From NCBI RefSeq assembly GCF_040095835.1, contig NZ_JBBMFT010000001.1, positions 434,001-498,000 on the forward strand: a stretch of DNA of 64,000 nt. The letters are read 5' to 3'. The translations under genes and the position numbers were made by a program. This DNA is from Flavonifractor hominis. Lineage in GTDB: Bacteria; Bacillota; Clostridia; Oscillospirales; Oscillospiraceae. Positions 7,531 to 15,949 of this stretch are shown one piece after another. The stretch's first letter is position 1; every line of letters begins with the position of its first letter. The notes beneath the pieces were generated by a model. That model did not search any database. It was not told the origin of the DNA and was given only the letters and a program-made list of their open reading frames with translations.

Positions 7531-8286
7531 ATGGATATGGAATATACGCTCCCCCGCCGCCGTTCTTTTTATGCTCCACTTCACGCCCATCCATCCAAGC
7601 CAAAGGTGCGTGAGAAGGATCGGGACCCTTACGATGGCCTGCGTCCCTGGTCTGCCATCACCCACGGAGCCGGTGCCTTGATGGCTGCAGTTGGCACAAT
7701 ACTTCTTCTGATACGCTGCGCGCTCCTCGGGCTGGATGCTTGGCACTCAGTATCGTTTCTCATTTATGGCCTGAGTATGACAGGCCTTTATACAGCCAGC
7801 ACCCTCTATCACAGCCTCAATACCAGCGTATCTGGCCGAATTGCCCTGCGCAAATATGATCACACTTCTATTTATTTTCTGATCGCAGGCACGTATACTC
7901 CCGTTTGTCTGGTCGTTTTGCGGGAACAGGGCGCCTGGGGATGGGGATTGTTCGGTGTGATCTGGGCTCTGGCTATTGCCGGCTCCATCCTGACGCTGGT
8001 TTGGATCACGGCTCCTCGGTGGATCACGGCCGGCATCTACATCAGCATGGGTTGGCTGGCACTGGTGGCGCTGGTTCCCCTAATGCGTATGCTTCCTGCT
8101 GATGGTTTTTTCTGGACTTTGGGTGGTGGAATCCTCTATACCGTGGGCGGCGTGCTCTACGCCGTAAAATGGCCGGGTCGGGACAATCCCCACTTTGGAT
8201 GTCATGAGATCTTTCATGTATTTATTCTGCTGGGTTCCATATTCCATTATCTACTGATGTATTTGGTGATCGTTCGGCTCCCTTGA
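7531..8286 (+). CDS. Hemolysin III / PAQR family membrane protein
   Basis: 251 residues with seven hydrophobic segments. The three HlyIII/PAQR motif blocks are present: STLYHS in TM2, DHTSIYFLIAGTYTP, and HEIFHVFILLGSIFH in the last helix. These His and Asp residues bind a metal in the superfamily. Bacterial members (TrhA type) influence membrane fatty-acid homeostasis; lytic activity should not be assumed. Start chosen at ATG 7531, because aaggtgat lies 6 nt upstream; GTG at 7522 falls inside that site. Stands alone between a promoter and a terminator. Confidence 0.88.
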   Translation: MDMEYTLPRRRSFYAPLHAHPSKPKVREKDRDPYDGLRPWSAITHGAGALMAAVGTILLLIRCALLGLDAWHSVSFLIYGLSMTGLYTASTLYHSLNTSVSGRIALRKYDHTSIYFLIAGTYTPVCLVVLREQGAWGWGLFGVIWALAIAGSILTLVWITAPRWITAGIYISMGWLALVALVPLMRMLPADGFFWTLGGGILYTVGGVLYAVKWPGRDNPHFGCHEIFHVFILLGSIFHYLLMYLVIVRLP

Positions 8287-8291
8287 TTGGA

Positions 8292-8329
8292 AAGGGTGCC
8301 GGCCAATAAGGCCGGCACCCTTCTTTTTT
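8292..8329. terminator. Terminator between hlyIII and the MerR gene
   Basis: Thirteen-bp GC-rich stem (aagggtgccggcc and its complement) with loop aataa and a T-rich tail on the plus strand. It can also serve the convergent MerR gene ending at 8334. Confidence 0.85.
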
Positions 8330-8333
8330 ACGC

Positions 8334-9137
8334 CTATTTCTCCAGCCATACCTGCAATTCTGTCACATATTCCTCTTCCCGATTCGTGTCATGGGCATCC
8401 ACCCGATAAAGTTCCAAGGGCGGCGCAGCCGGTCGGAATCCGGCCCGTTCCACGCCCTCCATCAGAACGTCGCAATGCTGTTTGAGCTGGTCATAGGCTC
8501 CACGATAATAAAGCCTGGCATACATCCCCGCTGGAAGCACCGCATCATAGGGCAGTCCCGGCTGCGTCAGAAAAAATACCCTGGAGAAGTGATTATAAAC
8601 TCCCTTTTGCAGGCTTTCTCCGTCCACCACAGCCCCCATACACTGCTCACCTATTATTTTGATATATGCCTGGTGCCGCTGTTCCAGTTTTTTGAGCAAG
8701 AAGTCGATTTCGCGCTCCAGAATAATATCCTCCCGCAAAAAGACATACGGACGTTCCGCTTCCCGGATCAGTTCTACCCGTCCAGCCTCTACCCGGCTGT
8801 ATTGTTCCAACCTGGCCCGGCGTTGTTCTGCTTCCCGATGAGCCTGCTCCAACTCGGACATGCGCCGCTCCAGCAACGCTTCCTCCTGATCCAGCAGATT
8901 CAGAGTCTCTTCCACCGAACGACGCTCCAGGTAGGTCCGGATCTCCTTGGTCGGGACATTCAGTTCCCGTAGCGAACGGATGATATTCAGGGTACAGATA
9001 TCCTGGATTCCATAAAGGCGGTATCGGTTCTCTCCACGCACCGGATGGAGCAGCCCCTTCTCTTCATAATAGCGCAGCGTATCCGGACAGAGATCGAAGA
9101 GCTTGGCCAGCTCGTGGATCTGATAAAATTCCTTCAA
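8334..9137 (-). CDS. MerR-family transcriptional regulator with a GyrI-like ligand domain
   Basis: 267 residues. The N-terminal MerR winged helix (about 4-70) shows FDLCPDTLRYYEEKGLL and ENRYRLYGIQDI. A coiled-coil dimerisation helix (about 85-115) is followed by a GyrI/BmrR-like effector domain (about 125-265). It is divergent from a MATE exporter, with a MerR-type promoter between them, so it probably activates that pump on binding a hydrophobic or cationic compound. Start is TTG at 9137 (ggaggg 6 nt upstream). BmrR-like regulators are the closest architectural match. Confidence 0.87.
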   Translation of the reverse strand: MKEFYQIHELAKLFDLCPDTLRYYEEKGLLHPVRGENRYRLYGIQDICTLNIIRSLRELNVPTKEIRTYLERRSVEETLNLLDQEEALLERRMSELEQAHREAEQRRARLEQYSRVEAGRVELIREAERPYVFLREDIILEREIDFLLKKLEQRHQAYIKIIGEQCMGAVVDGESLQKGVYNHFSRVFFLTQPGLPYDAVLPAGMYARLYYRGAYDQLKQHCDVLMEGVERAGFRPAAPPLELYRVDAHDTNREEEYVTELQVWLEK

Positions 9138-9155
9138 CTTTTTCCCTCCTGCCTC

Positions 9156-9186
9156 TTGACTCTCGGATAGTACGAGGGTTTACCAT
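9156..9186 (+). promoter_or_regulatory. MerR-type promoter/operator with a 19-bp spacer
   Basis: TTGACT (9156-9161) and TACCAT (9181-9186) are separated by 19 bp, 2 bp longer than optimal. The spacer holds a dyad ACTCTCG (9159-9165) / CGAGGGT (9173-9179), 6 of 7 bp matching, centred at 9169. This is the hallmark layout of promoters that MerR activators untwist. It drives the MATE gene. Confidence 0.8.
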
Positions 9187-9211
9187 AGTATCAACAGAGG
9201 AGGTTTTACCC

Positions 9212-10540
9212 TTGAACACAATCCGGAAGTTTTTTAAGTTTACCATTCCATCCATTGTATCCATGTGGATCTTTTCCCTCTACTCTATGGTAGATGGTAT
9301 GTTCGTCTCCTGGGGCGTGGGCGATCACGCACTGGCAGCCGTCAATCTCTCTCTCCCCTTTGTATCCCTGATTTTTACATTGGGCATCCTACTGGCAACA
9401 GGTACCTCCACGGTTCTGTCTATTGCACTGGGACAACAGGACGTAAAGCGGGCCCGCAATTATTTTAATCAAAATCTGGCCGTCGTCACAGTGGTTACTC
9501 TGCTGCTGACTGCTGTAGTCCTGCTCAATCTGGAACGGGTAGCTCTTTTTCTTGGGGCAACTGCCACTACCCTGCCGCTGGTAAAAGAATACGTAGCCAT
9601 TATCGCATGTTTTTCCGTCTTTTTTACTATTTCCTATAACCTGGAAGTCCAGGTCAAGGCAGACGGCGCGCCGCATGTCAGTACCATCGGTGTACTCTCC
9701 TGCGCTATTATGAACATTGTGCTGGATTATGTGTTTGTCATGCACTTTCACTGGGGTGTATGGGGCGCGGCACTGGCTACCGGTCTGGCGCAGGTCACTT
9801 CCACGGTGGTATTTGTCCTCTATTTCCTTACTCACCGTGAACCGCTGCGCTTTGGACGCTTTAAACCGGACTTTGGCGTTTACCGCCGTATTCTCCCCCT
9901 TGGCCTTTCCGACGGCTTGAGTGAGCTATCCAATGGTGTAGTCATCTTCCTGTTCAATCATATCATTCTTCGGGTCATCGGTGAAGACGCAATTGTCTCT
10001 TATACCATTATCAGTTACGTCAATACCCTGGTGCTCATGACCATGATCGGCATTGCCCACGGTATCCAGCCCCTATCCAGTTATCACCTGGGTGCCGGGG
10101 AACGGCATATGTGCCATCGATTTTTATCTTATGCTCTGCGATTCACTGCCTTCTTTGCCATAAGCTTCTTTGTGCTTTGCCAACTGTTTGCCGGCCCCAT
10201 CGTTGGATTGTTCCTGGCTCAGGACAATCCTCTCTACCTCGATTCCATCGCTGCGCTGCGTATGTACTCCACGTCGTTCCTGCTGCTTGGATTCAACGTA
10301 GTAGTCTCCGGTTTCTTCACCGCTATGGAGCATCCCGTGCCCGCTCTTACCATCTCTTTTGGACGTGGACTGGTACTTATCGCCGGGTGTCTGATCCTGC
10401 TCTCGAGCCTGTTTGGTGAGTGGGGCATCTGGTTTTCTCCCCTACTCTCCGAAGGGATCTGTCTGGGATTTACGCTGTGCTTTTTGTGGTATTATTTCCG
10501 CAAGCTGCGCCTCAACCCTGAGATTCAAACTGAATATTGA
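9212..10540 (+). CDS. MATE-family multidrug efflux transporter
   Basis: 442 residues, twelve predicted membrane helices, of the size and pattern of MATE (NorM/DinF type) pumps, which export drugs or metabolites against Na+ or H+. The first half starts FKFTIPSIVSMWIFSLYSMV; conserved segments include DGMFVSWGVG and QVKADGAPH. Start is TTG 9212, with agaggaggt 8 nt upstream. It is controlled by the MerR-type promoter at 9156-9186. The substrate cannot be inferred. Confidence 0.88.
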   Translation: MNTIRKFFKFTIPSIVSMWIFSLYSMVDGMFVSWGVGDHALAAVNLSLPFVSLIFTLGILLATGTSTVLSIALGQQDVKRARNYFNQNLAVVTVVTLLLTAVVLLNLERVALFLGATATTLPLVKEYVAIIACFSVFFTISYNLEVQVKADGAPHVSTIGVLSCAIMNIVLDYVFVMHFHWGVWGAALATGLAQVTSTVVFVLYFLTHREPLRFGRFKPDFGVYRRILPLGLSDGLSELSNGVVIFLFNHIILRVIGEDAIVSYTIISYVNTLVLMTMIGIAHGIQPLSSYHLGAGERHMCHRFLSYALRFTAFFAISFFVLCQLFAGPIVGLFLAQDNPLYLDSIAALRMYSTSFLLLGFNVVVSGFFTAMEHPVPALTISFGRGLVLIAGCLILLSSLFGEWGIWFSPLLSEGICLGFTLCFLWYYFRKLRLNPEIQTEY

Positions 10541-10544
10541 TGTA

Positions 10545-10577
10545 AAACGGCGCATGGCTCTTCGCCATGCGCCGTTT
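10545..10577. terminator. Bidirectional terminator between MATE and HAD genes
   Basis: Perfect 14-bp stem (10545-10558 / 10564-10577), 5-nt loop, A-run and T-run on the two sides. It serves both convergent genes. Confidence 0.85.
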
Positions 10578-10579
10578 GT

Positions 10580-11407
10580 TTACAGATTCAGCACATATTG
10601 TTCTACTGCCATGCCGACCCCTGCTTCATGGTTCGTGCCAGTGAGAAAGCGGGCCGTCTGTTTCGCCTCGTCCGTCGCATTGCCCATGGCAAAAGACCAA
10701 TTCGCCCAAGCAAGCAGTTCCAAGTCGTTGCCTGCATCGCCAAAGGCCATCACCTGTTCCGGTCCAAGCCCCAATCGGGCGCACAGCGCCTGTACAGCGG
10801 TACATTTGTTCACTCCGAGAGCCGTCAGTTCCATATTCTGTCCAAAAGAACTGGTAACCGCAAACGATCCAAACTCCTCCAGCCGGTTCAACAGGTCTGT
10901 CCGCCGTTCCTCTGGCACATGGAACAGATGAATCTTCTCCACTGCCTTGCCATCCAGTGCGCGGTTGAGATCTTCCGGAAAATGAGACCTGGTTTCCAGA
11001 ATGTGCCGGAATGCCTGAGACAATGCACGAGAAACCGTCTCTTGCTTTCGGTCACGCTGGATATAGTTTTCTCCATCGCAGTAAACCTCAAACGGGATTC
11101 CCCATTCCAGCAACAGTGAAACTGCTCTGCGTCGGGGCTCCTCCGGAATACTCTTGCGGTATAGCCATTCTCCGGTTTTGGCGTCCAGCACCGCAGCGCC
11201 ATTGGAGAGCACACCGTAGCGTACTACCCCCAACTGAGCATTTATCTCCCGCAGCAGATCCCAGGCACGGCCGCTGGCAATGGCAATGTCTACTCCCCGC
11301 TCCGCAGCTGTCCGCAAGGCACGCAGGTTACGCTGGGGTACGGTAGCGTGGTCATCATCCAAGAGGGTGCCGTCCATATCCAGACAGATTAATCGAATCT
11401 CGTTCAC
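10580..11407 (-). CDS. Cof-type HAD-IIB hydrolase
   Basis: 275 residues with the four HAD motifs: LDMDGTLLDDD (motif I), ASGR (II), the Lys region (III) and MAFGDAGNDLELL (IV). The large C2B cap puts it in the Cof/YidA group of sugar-phosphate and cofactor phosphatases. It starts with GTG at 11407, overlapping the transketolase C-subunit stop by 4 nt, so it is the last gene of the transketolase operon. A role in removing a sugar phosphate is possible but not shown. Confidence 0.85.
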   Translation of the reverse strand: MNEIRLICLDMDGTLLDDDHATVPQRNLRALRTAAERGVDIAIASGRAWDLLREINAQLGVVRYGVLSNGAAVLDAKTGEWLYRKSIPEEPRRRAVSLLLEWGIPFEVYCDGENYIQRDRKQETVSRALSQAFRHILETRSHFPEDLNRALDGKAVEKIHLFHVPEERRTDLLNRLEEFGSFAVTSSFGQNMELTALGVNKCTAVQALCARLGLGPEQVMAFGDAGNDLELLAWANWSFAMGNATDEAKQTARFLTGTNHEAGVGMAVEQYVLNL

Positions 11408-12351
11408 GGCTTCCGCTTCAGTGCCTGCCGCACTTTCTCCACAATTCCTTCCGGAGTCAGGCCATAGGCTTTGAGCACATCCTGAGCCTTACCGGAACGT
11501 CCAAACTCATCATTGACACCGTGGCGAAGTACAGGCACCGGGAAATGCTCGGCTACGCACTCAGCCACAGCAGAACCCAGGCCACCCACAATGGTGGCTT
11601 CCTCCGAAGTGACAATGGCGCCGGTCTCCCGTGCAGCCTTGATCACCAGCTCCTCATCCAAGGGCTTAATGGTATGCATGTCTATCACACGCACGGAAAT
11701 TCCCTCGCCCGCCAGCTGCTCAGCCGCCTTCACCGCCATCTGGACCATCATACCGGTGGCGATTACTGTTACATCACTGCCGTCCCGCAAGGTCACTCCC
11801 TTGCCCAGCTGGAAGGAATAGCCCGGGATCTCGTCAGTGACGCTTTCCACGGCCAGACGGCCCAAACGCATATAGGCCGGTCCCTCATAGTCCAGCAGAG
11901 CCTTGACGGCCAAACGCATCTCCGGTCCATCACAGGGGGAGACAACCATCATCCCTGGAATGGCCCGCATGATGGCATAGTCTTCAATGCACTGATGGGT
12001 TGCCCCATCCTCACCCACAGACAGTCCGCCATGGGAACCGACGATCTTCACATTTAGTCCGGGATACGCTACAGAATTGCGCACCTGCTCCCAGGCACGT
12101 CCTGTGGCAAACATAGCAAAGCTGTTGGTAAATGCCATTTTCCCGCAGGCGGCAAGACCAGCGGCCACCGAGGTCATGTTAGCCTCGGCAATTCCCATAT
12201 TATAAAAGCGTTCAGGATGGGCTTTGGCAAAGAAATGGCTCTGCGTGGAACCGGACAGGTCAGCATCCAATACCACCAGCTGGGGATATTCGTCCGCCAG
12301 AGCGGCCAGAGCCTGCCCGTAAGCAACACGGGTCGCGATCGTTTCACTCAT
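11404..12351 (-). CDS. Transketolase, C-terminal subunit
   Basis: 315 residues covering the Pyr and C-terminal transketolase domains. Seen are GIAEANMTSVAAGLAACGK (with the catalytic Glu of the TPP site), SHGGLSVGEDGATHQC, and the C domain from ITVIATG-like DVTVIATGMMVQMA onward. Many Clostridia split transketolase into N and C subunits that form one active site. It moves two-carbon units in the non-oxidative pentose phosphate pathway. It begins 3 nt after the N subunit, with ggagggg within that gene. Confidence 0.93.
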   Translation of the reverse strand: MSETIATRVAYGQALAALADEYPQLVVLDADLSGSTQSHFFAKAHPERFYNMGIAEANMTSVAAGLAACGKMAFTNSFAMFATGRAWEQVRNSVAYPGLNVKIVGSHGGLSVGEDGATHQCIEDYAIMRAIPGMMVVSPCDGPEMRLAVKALLDYEGPAYMRLGRLAVESVTDEIPGYSFQLGKGVTLRDGSDVTVIATGMMVQMAVKAAEQLAGEGISVRVIDMHTIKPLDEELVIKAARETGAIVTSEEATIVGGLGSAVAECVAEHFPVPVLRHGVNDEFGRSGKAQDVLKAYGLTPEGIVEKVRQALKRKP

Positions 12352-12354
12352 GGC

Positions 12355-13200
12355 TTATTTCCCCTCCAGTTCTGCCAGCGCAGCAGCCAGCTCCGCATGT
12401 GCGATTTCATATTGCTCCCGATTGGGCGCCTTGCCATGCCAGCCATACTCATTCTCCATAAAGGATACACCTTTACCCTTGATGGTCTTGGCCAACAGCA
12501 CGGTGGGTGCGCCCTTATGGGCAGCAGCGGCCAGGAATGCCGCTTCCAGAGCATTGAAGTCATGCCCATCCACATGAATCACATTCCAATTGAACGCCGC
12601 AAACTTCTGATCCAGCGGCTCAGACGGCATCACATCTGCTGTGGCACCATCGATCTGCAGGCCATTCACATCCACAATGGCGCACAGGTTGTCCAGGTGA
12701 TACTTGGCCGCAGCCATAGCTGCCTCCCATACCTGACCTTCCTCGATCTCGCCGTCACCCAGCAACGTGTACACCCGATAATCCAGGCCATCCGCTTTGC
12801 CCGCCAAAGCCATACCAACAGCGGCAGAGATACCCTGTCCCAGGCTGCCGGTAGACATGTCCACACCACGGACATACTTCATCTCAGCATGACCCGACAT
12901 CTGACTGTCGATGTGGCGGAACCCATTCAAATCCTCCACAGGGAAAAATCCCTTCAGCGCCAGCATGGGATAGAGCGCCGGTGTACAATGTCCCTTGGAG
13001 AGCACGAAACGGTCCCGTTCAGGGTCTTGTGGTCTGGCAGGATCCACCCGCATCATACGAAAATACAAGGTCGTAAGGATGTCCATAGAGGACAGGGAGC
13101 CGCCGATGTGGCCGGAAGCCGCCTTGTACACCATGTCCATCGCCAGCAGACGTGCGCGTGCCGCTGTAACGGCCAGCGCGTGGACGTTTGTCTGTTCCAT
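12355..13200 (-). CDS. Transketolase, N-terminal (TPP-binding) subunit
   Basis: 281 residues. The TPP-binding part of transketolase, with SGHIGGSLSSMDILTTLYF, SKGHCTPALYP, STGSLGQGISAAVGMAL and the TPP motif GDGEIEEGQVWEAA...N. Start at ATG 13200 (MEQTNVHAL), because aaaggtga lies 5 nt upstream; a longer in-frame extension to 13269 has no ribosome site and runs into the promoter. First gene of the tkt-tkt-HAD operon. Confidence 0.93.
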   Translation of the reverse strand: MEQTNVHALAVTAARARLLAMDMVYKAASGHIGGSLSSMDILTTLYFRMMRVDPARPQDPERDRFVLSKGHCTPALYPMLALKGFFPVEDLNGFRHIDSQMSGHAEMKYVRGVDMSTGSLGQGISAAVGMALAGKADGLDYRVYTLLGDGEIEEGQVWEAAMAAAKYHLDNLCAIVDVNGLQIDGATADVMPSEPLDQKFAAFNWNVIHVDGHDFNALEAAFLAAAAHKGAPTVLLAKTIKGKGVSFMENEYGWHGKAPNREQYEIAHAELAAALAELEGK

Positions 13201-13254
13201 CCAATTCACCTTTCCATCTTGATTGGCCTGATGGCCGCACGATTCTACTAATTT

Positions 13255-13283
13255 AGTATACCGTACCAAACTGTATGTTTCAA
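13255..13283 (-). promoter_or_regulatory. Promoter of the transketolase operon
   Basis: Minus strand: TTGAAA (13278-13283), 17-bp spacer, TATACT (13255-13260). Confidence 0.78.
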
Positions 13284-13395
13284 CTGTCCGAACGCAAAAA
13301 AACGACGGCTTTCTTCTTCTGGTTTTTGGTATGCCGGTGCTTATGGATATTTTCTCCTTCTACTGTACATACTACTTTGGAAAGGAGGAATCCGT

Positions 13396-13575
13396 ATGTA
13401 TCAGGAAGGTTTTGGCCCTACTGCCGAACTGCCGGGGGCGCCGGATATACGCTGGTTTTCTGCGCTGTCCCCCGATCAGCAACGGGAGTTTATTGAACAT
13501 GCCCACGCCACCCAGGACAGCGATGACTGGCACGCTCTCATCCGTGATATTACTGGTGGGCAATCGGATTTTTGA
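13396..13575 (+). CDS. Small protein of unknown function (59 residues)
   Basis: Short gene with a near-perfect aaaggagg 7 nt before ATG 13396 and stop TGA at 13573. The product begins MYQEGFGPTAELPG and ends DITGGQSDF. The middle (SALSPDQQREFIEHAHATQ) should form an amphipathic helix. It is acidic, with no Cys and no membrane segment. The stop lies 3 bp from the convergent aldo/keto reductase gene, with no room for a terminator. The strong ribosome site and codon pattern favour a real gene; no function is proposed. Confidence 0.6.
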   Translation: MYQEGFGPTAELPGAPDIRWFSALSPDQQREFIEHAHATQDSDDWHALIRDITGGQSDF

Positions 13576-13578
13576 CCC

Positions 13579-14715
13579 TCAGTTTGGGCGAGGTACCGCA
13601 TCCAGGTCAGCTTTAGCCCTGGCCAGATCAGCCGGGATGGAAATGTGCTGCGGGCACAACTGTTCACACCGACCACAGCCAATGCAGTGGTCGGCCTTGG
13701 CTTCAGGCTTAACCGTCTGGTTCCACGGTTTCCAGACCAATGCGCCATCCCGGCACTGGTCCATTCGGTTCCAGAGACGAAAATGCTCTGGGATGTCTAC
13801 CCCTGCGGGACATGGCATACAATATTCGCAGCCTGTGCAACCATTTTTCCGGCGCATGCGCAGTTGATCAGCCGTATGCTCCAGCAGCGTCTGCTCTTCC
13901 CCATTCAGCGGCTCCAGCGTCTCAAAGGTGGCCAGATTATCCTCCACCTGCTCCATCGAGCTCATACCGCTGAGCACGGTCAACACATTGGGAAGCCCTG
14001 CTACCCAACGCAGCGCCCAGGACGCGGAGGACCACTCAGGCCGTGCCGCAGCAAGCCCAGCCTCCAGATCTTCCGGCAGGCACGCCAGCGCTCCCCCCTT
14101 TACCGGCTCCATAATGATCAGCGGGACTCTCAGCTCCTCCGCCAGACGGTATCCCCGCATTCCGGCCTGTACCTGTGTATCCAGATAGTTGAGCTGGATC
14201 TGACAGAAATCCCAAGTCCGATACCGAAGGATCTGTTCAAACACCGTGTAATCGTCGTGGAAGGAGAACCCAAACCTACGTATCTTCCCCTCGCGCTGGA
14301 GCTGCTCACACCACTCTACGATGCCCAGTTCCACCATCCGCTCCCAGCGCTTTTTGTCCAGTGAATGAAGCAGGTAGAAGTCAAAATACTCGCTTTTCAG
14401 GCGCTCCTGCTGCAGGGCAAAAATTGCCTGTGCATCGGCCACAGAATCCACCTTCCAAGTAGGCAGTTTGGTGGCCAGATAGTAGTTCTCGCGGGGGACT
14501 CCCTCCAGTGCGCGCCCCACGAAAGGCTCGTTCTGGCTATTTTGATAAAAATGGGCGGTATCTATATAATTGACCCCCGCCTCCAACGCGCGGTGGAGCA
14601 TTGCTACAGCCGCATCCTCCAGAATCACCCCTTGTTCATCCGTTGGAAAACGCATGCATCCAAATCCCAACAGTGAGGTTCTGACCCCCAGCGCTTTATG
14701 TTCTCTATATCGCAT
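13579..14715 (-). CDS. Aldo/keto reductase with C-terminal 4Fe-4S ferredoxin domain
   Basis: 378 residues. The aldo/keto reductase barrel (about 1-270) has NYIDTAHFYQNSQNE with the catalytic Asp/Tyr, ATKLPTW with the Lys and a His region (LLHSLDKKRW). The C-terminal third has a Cys cluster CTGCEYCMPCPAG and a ferredoxin motif CIGCGRCEQLCPQHI. This Fe-S AKR class is common in anaerobes and probably couples NAD(P)H or ferredoxin to a carbonyl reduction. Start supported by aaaggagg. The substrate is unknown. Confidence 0.88.
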   Translation of the reverse strand: MRYREHKALGVRTSLLGFGCMRFPTDEQGVILEDAAVAMLHRALEAGVNYIDTAHFYQNSQNEPFVGRALEGVPRENYYLATKLPTWKVDSVADAQAIFALQQERLKSEYFDFYLLHSLDKKRWERMVELGIVEWCEQLQREGKIRRFGFSFHDDYTVFEQILRYRTWDFCQIQLNYLDTQVQAGMRGYRLAEELRVPLIIMEPVKGGALACLPEDLEAGLAAARPEWSSASWALRWVAGLPNVLTVLSGMSSMEQVEDNLATFETLEPLNGEEQTLLEHTADQLRMRRKNGCTGCEYCMPCPAGVDIPEHFRLWNRMDQCRDGALVWKPWNQTVKPEAKADHCIGCGRCEQLCPQHISIPADLARAKADLDAVPRPN

Positions 14716-14787
14716 ACTGCATCCTCCTTTTTATATCTGCACCGCTTCCTGCCCATATCATAGAATGGAATGTGGGGGGGTGGCACT

Positions 14788-14973
14788 ATGGGAATCGAAC
14801 ACCATTTTTCAGGAGAAAGTCTGGCTCTCCTGGCCTGTCTTGCGGCCATCCGGCTTACTGACGGTGTCAGTGCCGAACAAGCCGGCGTGCTGGCTGCCTT
14901 CTTCACCACTCTGGGAGATAATATTGCACTTATCGCCGCCCAGCGGGCTGTTCAGGAGAGCAGTCAGTCTTAG
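14788..14973 (+). CDS. Small hydrophobic-helix protein (61 residues), clostridial small-protein type
   Basis: Starts at ATG 14788 behind a ggggggtgg site; an upstream in-frame ATG at 14770 would place that site inside the gene. The product has one long helix with LALLACLAAIRLTDGVSAEQ and LAAFFTTLGDNIALIAAQ. The pattern (two helices around a V/I-SxEEx turn and LGD-A-IAAQ) resembles small proteins of unknown function often seen in Clostridia, perhaps the DUF6774 group; this is recalled by eye. Its last 4 nt overlap the end of the convergent patatin gene. Confidence 0.6.
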   Translation: MGIEHHFSGESLALLACLAAIRLTDGVSAEQAGVLAAFFTTLGDNIALIAAQRAVQESSQS

Positions 14974-15824
14974 TTTCCGTTCCAAAATGCCTCAACTTCA
15001 TCCAGTCGGGCCAGTCCTTCCTGATAACCATCCCGCCAAAGTGCCCGGATCTTGGTCACATCCCGTTCCGTACGATGGAACGCGCTGGTATCATTAGGCG
15101 CAAAGATCAGCACCTTTCCCTGCTTCTCCAGTTCAAACAAATGCTCCCGGTCCGCATTATAAATCTCGGCCCTGCGGCGCATAGTCTGGCAGAAATTGGG
15201 GTATTTATGATAGATCCGATCAATGGCCGGCTGGAGCTTCTCTGGACGGCGCCGATAGGACCGTTCACGGGTAAGGATCACCACCACGCGGTCACACCCT
15301 TGGTCCAGTGCCCACTGATAGGGGATAGCATCCGCTGCCCCACCATCCAGGCAAGGTTTACCGTCAATGTGGAAGATCGGAAACAGCAGTGGCATGGCAC
15401 AGGTCGCCTGCAGCAGAGTAAACTTTTCATCCGATCGGTTCACAGGAAAATATTCTGCCTTCCCGGTCTCCAGGTTGGTCACGACTGCCTCCACTTCCCC
15501 CTGGAACGCACCGAATGTCTCATAATCAAATGGGACAAGCTGATTGGGAATGGTGTCAAATACAAACTCCAGGCCGAAATAGGCCCGGTTATCCCGGTGC
15601 AGCAGGTTGCCAAAGCCCATATAACGCCGGTCGTGGACATACCGCTCCATGATCTCCAAATTGCGGCGGCTCTGTTTAGAGACATAGCTGACGCCATAAG
15701 CAATGCCCGCCGATACTCCGATCACATAGTCAGGCAGCAGATCACGAGTAAGCAGTGCATCGCAAACACCAGACGAAAAAATAGTCCGGATAGCGCCACC
15801 CTCCAAAACGATTCCGGTTTTCAC
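14970..15824 (-). CDS. Patatin-like phospholipase
   Basis: 284 residues. Patatin fold with oxyanion motif LEGGAIR (7-13), nucleophile elbow GVSAG (Ser38) and catalytic Asp in DGGAAD (Asp160), the complete Ser-Asp dyad. No signal peptide, so it acts in the cytoplasm or at the inner membrane face. Bacterial RssA/YchK-type patatins of this size are probable lipid acyl hydrolases; the substrate is unknown. Start is GTG 15824, with aaggaagtg upstream, under its own promoter. Confidence 0.87.
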   Translation of the reverse strand: MKTGIVLEGGAIRTIFSSGVCDALLTRDLLPDYVIGVSAGIAYGVSYVSKQSRRNLEIMERYVHDRRYMGFGNLLHRDNRAYFGLEFVFDTIPNQLVPFDYETFGAFQGEVEAVVTNLETGKAEYFPVNRSDEKFTLLQATCAMPLLFPIFHIDGKPCLDGGAADAIPYQWALDQGCDRVVVILTRERSYRRRPEKLQPAIDRIYHKYPNFCQTMRRRAEIYNADREHLFELEKQGKVLIFAPNDTSAFHRTERDVTKIRALWRDGYQEGLARLDEVEAFWNGN

Positions 15825-15849
15825 GTTGAATCACTTCCTTACCGTTGGT

Positions 15850-15879
15850 ATTATACGGCAGCGATCCATCCACTGTAAA
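15850..15879 (-). promoter_or_regulatory. Promoter of the patatin gene
   Basis: Minus strand: TTTACA (15874-15879), 18-bp spacer, TATAAT (15850-15855). Confidence 0.72.
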
Positions 15880-15893
15880 GAGGGCTTCTGTTT

Positions 15894-15926
15894 AAAAAGC
15901 CGCCGGCACACACGTGCCGACGGCTT
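15894..15926 (-). terminator. Terminator after the NCS2 permease gene
   Basis: On the minus strand, stem gccgtcggcac / gtgccggcggc with a short loop followed by a T run (15894-15898 read as A on plus). Confidence 0.8.
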
Positions 15927-15949
15927 CTGCATAGCCACGCATCGCTATG

